Of a DNA stretch of 5,964 bases, positions 1 to 5,964 are shown piece after piece. The stretch comes from Albidovulum sp. GTDB taxonomy: Bacteria > Pseudomonadota > Alphaproteobacteria > Rhodobacterales > Rhodobacteraceae. The position numbers and the translations under genes are program-made. The stretch's first letter is position 1. Each line of letters starts with the position of its first letter. Below the pieces are notes generated by a model, which saw only the letters and a list, made by a program, of their open reading frames with translations, was not told where the DNA came from and ran no database searches. Where the stretch lies: positions 1 through 5,964 of the forward strand of contig JAUQYB010000093.1 in NCBI GenBank assembly GCA_030837825.1, in the 5' to 3' direction.

Positions 1-107
1 CCGTAGGGCAGAAGATGCTCGGACGGGATGCCGAGCTTGTCGCCGATTTCCTGGATCGGCTTCTTCTTCGCCTCGCGCGCGATTTCGATATCGGTCTTGA
101 ACGCCAT
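1..107 (-). CDS. fhs: Formate--tetrahydrofolate ligase, N-terminal fragment (runs off the left edge)
   Basis: The first 35 complete codons of a minus-strand gene, cut by the window edge. The translation starts [20 protein letters not shown] and continues through IGDKLGIP to HLLPYG. This is the characteristic N-terminus of formate--tetrahydrofolate ligase (10-formyl-THF synthetase), a cytoplasmic enzyme of usually about 555-560 residues that makes 10-formyl-THF from formate, THF and ATP. The ATP-binding and catalytic parts lie outside the window, so nothing can be said about whether the gene is intact. The ATG at 107-105 is preceded by AAGGGAG at 119-125 with 11 nt between, which supports this start. 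A candidate promoter lies at 155-183. It is divergent from the small plus-strand frame at 308-388 and is probably its own transcription unit, because the tam stop is about 295 nt upstream. Identification rests on recognised N-terminal residues only. Confidence 0.88.
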   Translation of the reverse strand, partial: MAFKTDIEIAREAKKKPIQEIGDKLGIPSEHLLPY

Positions 108-118
108 TTCTCGGTTGT

Positions 119-125
119 CTCCCTT
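119..125 (-). promoter_or_regulatory. Ribosome binding site of fhs
   Basis: On the minus strand this reads AAGGGAG, ending 11 nt before the fhs ATG. It is a purine-rich Shine-Dalgarno at slightly long spacing, and it is the only good one upstream of that start. Confidence 0.6.
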
Positions 126-154
126 TCGCCCGTCAGAGGGCTTGCCTTGTGCGC

Positions 155-183
155 CCTATAGCCTTGCCCGACGGCGCGGTCAG
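155..183 (-). promoter_or_regulatory. Candidate sigma-70 promoter for fhs
   Basis: Minus strand: a CTGACC -35 element (178-183, 4 of 6 against TTGACA, keeping the TGAC core) and a TATAGG -10 element (155-160, 4 of 6 against TATAAT), separated by exactly 17 nt. Predicted transcription would start near 148, giving a leader of about 40 nt before the fhs ATG. The -10 lies in one of the few AT-rich spots of this region. It is a match by eye with no transcript data, and alphaproteobacterial promoters are loosely conserved. Confidence 0.45.
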
Positions 184-186
184 GAT

Positions 187-203
187 GGATTGCGACGCAA
201 TCC
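187..203. repeat. 17-nt perfect palindrome upstream of fhs promoter (possible operator)
   Basis: GGATTGCG-A-CGCAATCC: 8-nt arms around a single central base, with no mismatch. It begins 4 nt upstream of the candidate fhs -35 box, with its centre near -47 relative to the predicted start. A one-base centre suits a dimeric DNA-binding protein better than an RNA hairpin, though a 7-bp stem with a GAC loop is possible. I do not recognise the motif as the site of a named regulator. Confidence 0.5.
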
Positions 204-225
204 GACGCGGAATCGCCAGATGCCG

Positions 226-239
226 TTTCCGATCGGAAA
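226..239. repeat. 14-nt perfect palindrome (second possible operator)
   Basis: TTTCCGATCGGAAA is its own reverse complement. It sits 22 nt from the end of the palindrome at 187-203 and about 85 nt upstream of the predicted fhs transcription start, and it is also upstream of the small plus-strand frame. It has no central spacer, so it cannot form a normal RNA hairpin without opening its centre. Binding of a dimeric regulator is the natural reading, but no regulator is identified. Confidence 0.45.
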
Positions 240-297
240 ACCTGCCTCCGCCCCGGGAACCGCCGCCGCCATCCCGCGTTGCCGTCCGGTGAGCCCG

Positions 298-302
298 GGA
301 GG
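298..302 (+). promoter_or_regulatory. Strong Shine-Dalgarno of the small plus-strand frame
   Basis: GGAGG, within GGGAGGA (297-303), lies 5 nt before the ATG at 308. It closely matches the anti-Shine-Dalgarno and is the main evidence that the 26-codon frame is translated. The same bases can pair with CCTCC at 245-249, and the flanking CCCG (294-297) with CGGG (254-257), which could hide the site in the mRNA. Confidence 0.6.
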
Positions 303-307
303 ATACG

Positions 308-388
308 ATGCAGACAGCGACCATCATCGTGAACGCCGCCTTCGCCATCGGTCTCGCCTTCGCCTCGGCCGTCTGGATCCTGCTCTGA
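308..388 (+). CDS. Small hydrophobic protein, 26 aa, probable single-pass membrane peptide
   Basis: A plus-strand frame ATG...TGA of 26 codons, starting MQTATIIVNAAFAIGLA and ending in SAVWILL. Apart from Q2, T3, T5, N9 and S20 the residues are small or hydrophobic, and there is no charged side chain. This fits one transmembrane helix over roughly residues 5-26. A strong Shine-Dalgarno (GGAGG) lies 5 nt before the ATG, and third codon positions are G or C in nearly every codon, as in the real genes nearby. It lies between fhs and tam, with its stop 13 nt from the convergent tam stop, and fills a gap that would otherwise hold only regulatory sequence. I see no clear promoter for it. I do not recognise a family and propose no function. 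Chance occurrence in GC-rich DNA is the alternative, but a good ribosome site plus a coherent membrane segment makes a real small protein more likely than not. Confidence 0.6.
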   Translation: MQTATIIVNAAFAIGLAFASAVWILL

Positions 389-401
389 CCCTCGCCGGGG
401 A

Positions 402-1181
402 TCACACCGTCAGCACCAGAAACAGCCTGCGGAACGGGAAAAGGACAGAGCCGTCCGTTTCCACCGGATAGGCCGAGCCGAGTGCGGCGTCATACCGCGC
501 GACGAACTCGGCCGCCTCGGGCGCCGAGAGCTTGTCGAGGAAGGGCCGCATCGCCGTGGACTCGGTGAAGCGGCGGACAGGGTGCCCGTCCGCCACCGGC
601 CCGAGGCGCTGGACGTAGTCCGTCTCCCACACATCGATCCGGCCGAAGGGCGCCAGCATCCGGTGGTAGTCGACCGGCGGCGCCACCGGCGCCAGCCAGG
701 CCGCCAGGTCGAAGCGGTCGGGAAACATCTCGGCGGAGAAGTCGCGCAGGAAGCGGTGCGAGGGCGCGCCATACTGACGCGGCATCTGCACCGCCAGCAC
801 CCCGCCGGGGACCAGTTGGGCGGCAAGCCCCGGCATCAGCCGGGTATGATCGGGCACCCAGTGCAGCGCCGCGTTCGAGAAGATCAGGGCGACGGGGCGG
901 TCGGCCGTCCACCGCGCCGCATCGCCTTCGACGAGCGCCGTGTAGCTCCCGCCCCGGCCCGCCGCCTCCAGCATCGCAGGCGAGGCATCGAGGCCCGTGA
1001 TCCGCCGGTTCGCGCCGAACCTCTCTCTCAGCGCCGGGCCCGCGGCACCGTTGCCGCAGCCGAGGTCGATCACCTCGCCCGCGGGCAGCGCCCCGACCCG
1101 CGCCAGCAGGTCGAGCGCCGGACGCAACCTGAGGTCGCCGAAGCGCGCATAGCTTTCCGGGTTCCAGTCGCGCACCGCCAT
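402..1181 (-). CDS. tam: Trans-aconitate 2-methyltransferase (SAM-dependent)
   Basis: 259 residues, against about 252 for the E. coli enzyme. It transfers a methyl group from S-adenosylmethionine to trans-aconitate, a damaging by-product that inhibits aconitase, and acts in the cytoplasm. The hallmark Tam N-terminus is present (RDWNPESYARF, residues 4-14, then RPALDLLARV, 20-29). It is followed by SAM-binding motif I DLGCGNG (39-45), the acidic strand-2 end LDASPAML (64-71), FSNAALHWVPDH (101-112), LVPGGVLAVQMP (123-134) and a C-terminal FPFRRLF (248-254). These blocks align by eye with E. coli Tam through the whole length, so it is more specific than a generic class I methyltransferase, although the substrate is inferred. 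The ATG has GGAGG (1188-1192) 6 nt upstream. It starts 27 nt after the ftsH stop and is probably co-transcribed with it. Its stop faces the small plus-strand gene. Confidence 0.85.
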   Translation of the reverse strand: MAVRDWNPESYARFGDLRLRPALDLLARVGALPAGEVIDLGCGNGAAGPALRERFGANRRITGLDASPAMLEAAGRGGSYTALVEGDAARWTADRPVALIFSNAALHWVPDHTRLMPGLAAQLVPGGVLAVQMPRQYGAPSHRFLRDFSAEMFPDRFDLAAWLAPVAPPVDYHRMLAPFGRIDVWETDYVQRLGPVADGHPVRRFTESTAMRPFLDKLSAPEAAEFVARYDAALGSAYPVETDGSVLFPFRRLFLVLTV

Positions 1182-1187
1182 CGCATC

Positions 1188-1192
1188 CCTCC
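1188..1192 (-). promoter_or_regulatory. Ribosome binding site of tam
   Basis: GGAGG, within GGGAGGG (1187-1193), 6 nt before the tam ATG. Its strength shows that tam is translated independently of ftsH despite the short gap, and it fixes the start at 1181. Confidence 0.7.
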
Positions 1193-1208
1193 CGGACGTT
1201 GGCCCGGA

Positions 1209-3137
<1,929 letters not shown>

Positions 3138-3143
3138 AGGGGA

Positions 3144-3148
3144 CCTCC
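3144..3148 (-). promoter_or_regulatory. Ribosome binding site that fixes the TTG start of ftsH
   Basis: GGAGG ends 6 nt before the TTG at 3137-3135, the ideal distance. No ATG or GTG at a suitable distance is in frame, so this site settles the start of ftsH. A strong ribosome site paired with a weak start codon is a common balance in bacteria. Confidence 0.8.
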
Positions 3149-3155
3149 AAACGCA

Positions 3156-3170
3156 GCGTCGCCGCGACGC
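3156..3170 (-). promoter_or_regulatory. Inverted repeat / hairpin in the ftsH leader
   Basis: On the minus strand, GCGTCGC-G-GCGACGC: 7-nt perfect arms around one base, most likely folding as a 6-bp stem with a 3-nt loop. It ends 7 nt before the ftsH Shine-Dalgarno. It has no following T-run, so it is not a standard terminator. It could be a leader structure that tunes translation, a binding site, or chance in GC-rich DNA. Confidence 0.4.
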
Positions 3171-3194
3171 CGGGGCGCGCGCGGGCTTTCCTTT

Positions 3195-3222
3195 AAAATA
3201 GAGATACGGCGGCGGGGTTCAA
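3195..3222 (-). promoter_or_regulatory. Tentative promoter in the tilS-ftsH gap
   Basis: Minus strand: TTGAAC (3217-3222), overlapping the tilS stop codon, and TATTTT (3195-3200), 16 nt apart, each 4 of 6 against the sigma-70 consensus. The AT-rich stretch 3191-3205 stands out in otherwise very GC-rich sequence. E. coli ftsH is under heat-shock control, but I could not fit a sigma-32 type -35/-10 pair at the right spacing here. ftsH may equally be read from the pal promoter. Confidence 0.25.
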
Positions 3223-4487
3223 TGCGTTAAAAGGGCGGAAGGGAAGTCTGTGACGATTTCCGCCGTCCAGCCGTTCGCGATTCCCGCCAGGGGCGCCGCG
3301 ACAAGCGCATCCCCCCGCCAGACCGCGGGCGAAACCACCAGTGCGGGCCTGCCGTGCCCGGTCGCGGGCCAGGCCTTGCACGCCCGCAGCCCCTCTGCCC
3401 CGAGCGCCCGCACCGTAAGCCCCGGCTCGTGCGGGCCGTCCAGGCGCCAGCGGCTGTCCCAGAGCGCGCCCGTCGGGGTTGCCAGTCCGGCCACGGCGCT
3501 CGGTTCGCGGATGATGCTGAACGCGGCATCGCCGGTGCGCAGCCGGCAGCCTGCAAGTGTCGCCGCCCGCCCCTGCCGGATCGCCGCCTCGAATCGGGCG
3601 ATCTGTTCGGCACGCGGCGCATGGGGGGCCGAGCCCACCCAGCGCAGCGCGGCAATCAGCAGCCTGCGCCGAGTGTCGTTGCCCGCCCGCTTCCAGCCGG
3701 CAAGGTCGAAGATCACCCCGCCCGCCTCGGTCCGGGCGGTCGCGGCCGCCGTGCTCAGCGCCAGGTCGACGAGGTCGGCCCGGGCGAGCGCGAGGTTGCT
3801 GGCGGCGCGGGCGAGGCCCTCGGCGGTGATCCCGAGGGGGGCGAGTGCCACCAGCGCATGCCGCGCCCTGACCCGCAGGAAGCGCTCGTCGGCGTTCGAC
3901 GGGTCCTCGACCCAGCCGATGCCATGGCGGGTGAGGTAGGCGCGCAGGTCGCGGCGAGGGGTCTGAAGATAGGGCCGCGCCCAGCGGACGCCGCCCTCCT
4001 GCCATGACCGGCGCATCCCCGACAGCCCGTCGATCCCGGCCTCTCGCGCCAACCCCATCAGGAAGGTCTCGGCCTGATCGTCGGCGGTATGGCCGAGCAC
4101 GACGTCGCCGATCCCGTTCTGCCGCGCCCAGCCGGCGATCAGCGCATGGCGCGCGCGGCGCGCCTGATCCTGGAGGTTGCCGGTGATCTCGCCATGCTCC
4201 CACACCAGCGTCTCGTGCGACACGCCGATCCTGTCGCAGGCGCGGGCGACGAAGCGGGCTTCCTCCGCCGCCTCGCGCCTAAGCCGGTGATCGACGGTCA
4301 CGGCCTGGACGGTGCCGCCCCTATGCCCCGCGAGCCGCGAGAAAAGATGCAGGACGGCCATCGAATCGCTGCCGCCGGAAACCGCGACCGCGATCCGGGC
4401 GGGCCATTCGTCGCGGTATGTCCGTTCGGGAACGTGAAGAAGAAAGGCGTCCTCGCCGCCGGAACCGGGCCGCTCCGCCTCCGTCAC
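3219..4487 (-). CDS. tilS: tRNA(Ile)-lysidine synthetase
   Basis: 422 residues, typical for the family. It attaches lysine, using ATP, to C34 of the CAU-anticodon tRNA-Ile, changing its decoding from AUG to AUA and its charging from Met to Ile; it is normally essential and cytoplasmic. The N-type ATP pyrophosphatase P-loop SGGSDSM is at residues 37-43, VDHRLR at 65-70, LGHTADDQAET at 131-141, RPYL at 171-174, and EDPSN at 194-198. The C-terminal half is less conserved, as is usual. The start is GTG at 4487-4485. It overlaps the cpoB stop as GTGA (4-nt overlap) and has no clear Shine-Dalgarno of its own, which suggests coupled translation from cpoB. The nearest internal ATG (Met43) lies inside the P-loop and is excluded. 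tilS next to ftsH is a common bacterial neighbourhood. Confidence 0.93.
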   Translation of the reverse strand: MTEAERPGSGGEDAFLLHVPERTYRDEWPARIAVAVSGGSDSMAVLHLFSRLAGHRGGTVQAVTVDHRLRREAAEEARFVARACDRIGVSHETLVWEHGEITGNLQDQARRARHALIAGWARQNGIGDVVLGHTADDQAETFLMGLAREAGIDGLSGMRRSWQEGGVRWARPYLQTPRRDLRAYLTRHGIGWVEDPSNADERFLRVRARHALVALAPLGITAEGLARAASNLALARADLVDLALSTAAATARTEAGGVIFDLAGWKRAGNDTRRRLLIAALRWVGSAPHAPRAEQIARFEAAIRQGRAATLAGCRLRTGDAAFSIIREPSAVAGLATPTGALWDSRWRLDGPHEPGLTVRALGAEGLRACKAWPATGHGRPALVVSPAVWRGDALVAAPLAGIANGWTAEIVTDFPSALLTH

Positions 4488-5332
4488 TGGCAGCCGAGCG
4501 ACCGCATCGCGGTCGTGGCCTCCACCGCTTCGGGCGCGGTCGGGAAGCGGGTGCCGACCTCGCCCAGCGTCACGCAGGCCTCCTGCGCCTGGCCGAGAAG
4601 CCCCAGCGCCGCCCCGAGTTTCAGCAGCGCGGCCGGCGCGCGCGGTCCGTTCGGCGCACCCGAGAAGGCCTCGAGATAGGCGCGCGCGGCGTTCGAGGTG
4701 TCGCCAAGCCGGGTCAAAGCCTCGCCGCGCTGGTAGTTCGCCTCGCCGGTCAGGGGGCCGCCCGGGTAGGATTGCGTGAAGGCCGCAAACTGGTCAGCGG
4801 CGCCGCGAAAGTCACCGGAATCGAGCGCCCCCTTCGCCCGATCGAAATCCGCCTGTTCGCTGACGGCAAGCTCTGGTGTGGGGCCCGTGGCGGGCGCGGG
4901 CACGGCAGGGGTGACGGCCGGGGTTGGCGTCGCGCCCGCGGCCCCGCCGAGGCTTTGGGTGATCGGAAGGCTGGCGGTATCGCAGCCCTCCTCCAGTTCG
5001 CACAGGCGGAATTCCAGATCGCCGATCCGGTTGGTCCCGTCGGTCACGACGCGGCTGACCCGGTTCTGCAAGGCCTCGGTTTCCGAGGTCAGCCGCGAAA
5101 GCTGCGCCTCGATCGCATTCATCCGGTCAAGCGCCGGGGCGCCGCCCGCCGCCTGCATCGCCGCTTCGCCGCCCTCCATCAGTTCCGACCTGAGCGCCTG
5201 CAACTCGGCCGCAAGCGTGCCAAGCTCTGCCCGGATGTCGGCCAGCGTCTGCGCCTTGTCCTCTGCGAGGCCGGGCGCTGCGGTGGCGGCCAGAACGGCC
5301 GCCGCCAGAAGGAACCGGATGGGGCGCAGCAT
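4484..5332 (-). CDS. cpoB: Tol-Pal associated periplasmic protein CpoB (YbgF)
   Basis: 282 residues. In E. coli, CpoB binds TolA and coordinates peptidoglycan synthesis with outer-membrane constriction at division; the same role is inferred here. A signal peptide is visible: MLRPIR, a hydrophobic Ala/Leu core, then PGLA before ED, so cleavage is likely near residue 23. Residues about 26-110 have heptad-like Leu/Ala spacing (LADIRAEL, ALDRMNAIEAQLSRL), a trimeric coiled coil in the family. A Pro/Thr/Ala linker (about 134-153) joins it to a C-terminal region of about three TPR repeats (160-280; DFDRAKGALDSGDF, EANYQRGEALTRLGD). Four cysteines (111, 117, 253, 281) lie in the exported part. The ATG follows the pal stop by 7 nt, with GAGG overlapping that stop (5338-5341). 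The stop overlaps tilS. Its place after pal is the classic tol-pal arrangement. Confidence 0.9.
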   Translation of the reverse strand: MLRPIRFLLAAAVLAATAAPGLAEDKAQTLADIRAELGTLAAELQALRSELMEGGEAAMQAAGGAPALDRMNAIEAQLSRLTSETEALQNRVSRVVTDGTNRIGDLEFRLCELEEGCDTASLPITQSLGGAAGATPTPAVTPAVPAPATGPTPELAVSEQADFDRAKGALDSGDFRGAADQFAAFTQSYPGGPLTGEANYQRGEALTRLGDTSNAARAYLEAFSGAPNGPRAPAALLKLGAALGLLGQAQEACVTLGEVGTRFPTAPEAVEATTAMRSLGCQ

Positions 5333-5339
5333 TGCCGCC

Positions 5340-5873
5340 TCAGACGCCCGCGCCCGCGCCGACCACGGTCACCGCGCGGCGGTTCTGCGTATAGCAGGCC
5401 TCGTCAGAGCAGACGGCCAGCGGGCGTTCCTTGCCGTAGGACACGGTCTGGAGCCGGTTGCCGCCCACACCCTGCGAGATGAGGTAGGCCTTGACCGCGT
5501 TGGCGCGCCGGTCGCCCAGCGCGATGTTGTATTCGCGCGTGCCCTGTTCGTCGGCATGGCCTTCGATGATCGCGGTGTAGGCCGGGTGCTGGTTCAGCCA
5601 CCCCGCCTGCTGGGTCAGCGTCGACTGCGCCTCGGCCGAAAGCGTCGACTGGTCGACGGCGAAATGCACCTTGTCGCCGATCGTCTGGTTGAAATAGGCG
5701 ATCGAGTTCGGATCGCTCGGGTCGCCCAGCGCGCCGCCGCTGATGCCGCCGGCGCCACCCACGCCGCCCGCCCCGGCCCCGGCGCCGCCGGCGCCGAAAC
5801 GGTCAGGGTTGTTGCAGGCCGACAGCGCCAGCGCGCCGGTCAGAAGAAGGATCGTCGAAAGCTTGGTCATCAT
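5340..5873 (-). CDS. pal: Peptidoglycan-associated lipoprotein Pal
   Basis: 177 residues. Pal is anchored in the outer-membrane inner leaflet by lipid, binds meso-diaminopimelate of peptidoglycan, and interacts with TolB/TolA to draw the outer membrane inward at division. The signal peptide ends in lipobox LSAC with the lipidated Cys at 20. The mature N-terminus continues with a very Gly/Ala-rich tether (about 26-50). The OmpA-like domain follows: IGDKVHFAVDQSTL (65-78), EGHADEQGTREYNIALGDRRANAV (about 104-127) with D108 and R123 in the expected ligand-binding positions, then VSYGKERPL (144-152) and NRRAV (164-168). C155 and C160, near the C-terminus, are not in the E. coli protein as I recall it. 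Two ATGs are adjacent; the first (5873) is chosen because GAGG lies 11 nt upstream. The stop is 7 nt from cpoB. Confidence 0.96.
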   Translation of the reverse strand: MMTKLSTILLLTGALALSACNNPDRFGAGGAGAGAGGVGGAGGISGGALGDPSDPNSIAYFNQTIGDKVHFAVDQSTLSAEAQSTLTQQAGWLNQHPAYTAIIEGHADEQGTREYNIALGDRRANAVKAYLISQGVGGNRLQTVSYGKERPLAVCSDEACYTQNRRAVTVVGAGAGV

Positions 5874-5908
5874 GGGGTCTGCCGCCTCTTTTCTGGCTCG
5901 ATTTGGTT

Positions 5909-5937
5909 ACGATAGCATTCCGCGCTGCGCTTGGAAA
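5909..5937 (-). promoter_or_regulatory. Candidate promoter of pal (extended -10)
   Basis: Minus strand: TTTCCA -35 (5932-5937) and TATCGT -10 (5909-5914), each 4 of 6 against consensus, with a 17-nt spacer. TG lies one base before the -10 (TGCTATCGT), an extended -10 element that offsets a weak -35. Predicted start is near 5902, giving a leader of about 29 nt. It could drive pal-cpoB-tilS and perhaps ftsH-tam separately from upstream tol genes. Confidence 0.4.
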
Positions 5938-5956
5938 CGTGCAGTCATCGCGCCGG

Positions 5957-5964
5957 TCACGGCA
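5957..5964 (-). CDS. tolB: Possible last two codons of tolB (right edge)
   Basis: On the minus strand the window opens with TG-CCG-TGA, which would be (L)-P-stop. TolB is the usual gene before pal, and I recall alphaproteobacterial TolB proteins ending in a Pro-Leu-Leu-Pro type tail. Only eight bases are visible, so this is mainly an inference from gene order. If correct, the tolB-pal gap is 83 nt. Confidence 0.25.

Noticed and set aside
108..150. A tetrahydrofolate riboswitch or other metabolite sensor in the fhs leader.
   Set aside because: The predicted leader is only about 40 nt with one 4-bp hairpin (128-141), too small for a known folate riboswitch fold.
252..299. CCCGGG repeated at 252-257 and 294-299 as a direct or operator repeat.
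   Set aside because: A 6-nt GC-only palindrome is expected often in this base composition; noted only for its part in the possible Shine-Dalgarno pairing.
381..415. A bidirectional terminator between the small gene and tam.
   Set aside because: Only a 7-bp interrupted stem (381-389 with 409-415) with a long loop and no T-run on either strand.
28..471. A 147-codon plus-strand frame across the left end, and a 90-codon minus-strand frame at 133-405.
   Set aside because: The first is antisense to the fhs start. Neither has a good ribosome site or a recognisable domain, and the second runs through the palindromes and the small gene. The 26-codon frame at 308-388 has far better signals.
3195..3222. 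A sigma-32 heat-shock promoter for ftsH.
   Set aside because: A TTGAA-like box exists but the CCCCAT-like element lies only about 8 nt away instead of 13-14, so the pair does not fit.
3193..4203. A 336-codon minus-strand frame within tilS in another frame.
   Set aside because: tilS in its own frame has all family motifs; this one is Gly/Arg/Ala-rich shadow sequence.
4776..5915. A 379-codon plus-strand frame opposite cpoB and pal.
   Set aside because: It covers two genuine genes and their junction in antisense, and has an Arg/Ala-rich composition with no recognisable motif.

Overview
The window is high-GC DNA and reads as chromosomal housekeeping sequence from an alphaproteobacterium, most likely a member of the Rhodobacteraceae or a relative. 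The basis is the gene order pal-cpoB-tilS-ftsH on one strand, the style of the FtsH, Pal and CpoB sequences, and the strong G/C preference at third codon positions. This placement comes from recognising protein families, not from a database search.

All recognisable large genes lie on the minus strand and are transcribed from right to left. From the right edge: possibly the last two codons of tolB (5957-5964, weak); a candidate promoter with an extended -10 (5909-5937); pal (5340-5873), a peptidoglycan-binding outer-membrane lipoprotein; cpoB/ybgF (4484-5332), a periplasmic coiled-coil/TPR partner of Tol-Pal; tilS (3219-4487), the tRNA-Ile lysidine synthetase, whose GTG start overlaps the cpoB stop by 4 nt; an 81-nt gap with a hairpin and a tentative promoter; ftsH (1209-3137), the membrane AAA+ zinc protease, which begins at TTG behind a strong Shine-Dalgarno; and tam (402-1181), a trans-aconitate 2-methyltransferase-like enzyme, 27 nt downstream of ftsH. 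The left edge (1-107) holds the first 35 codons of fhs, formate--tetrahydrofolate ligase, also on the minus strand and with its own candidate promoter.

The only part that is not routine is the 294 bases between the fhs start and the tam stop. It holds two perfect palindromes (187-203 and 226-239) upstream of the fhs promoter candidate, and a plus-strand 26-codon reading frame (308-388) that encodes a hydrophobic single-span peptide behind a strong Shine-Dalgarno. That Shine-Dalgarno can pair with an upstream CCUCC. This small gene is the best candidate for something undescribed.

Functionally, pal and cpoB serve outer-membrane constriction and envelope integrity. tilS makes the AUA-decoding tRNA competent. 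ftsH carries out membrane-protein quality control, and tam detoxifies trans-aconitate. fhs feeds one-carbon units into folate metabolism. I see no CRISPR array, mobile element, tRNA, rRNA, phage gene or defence system.
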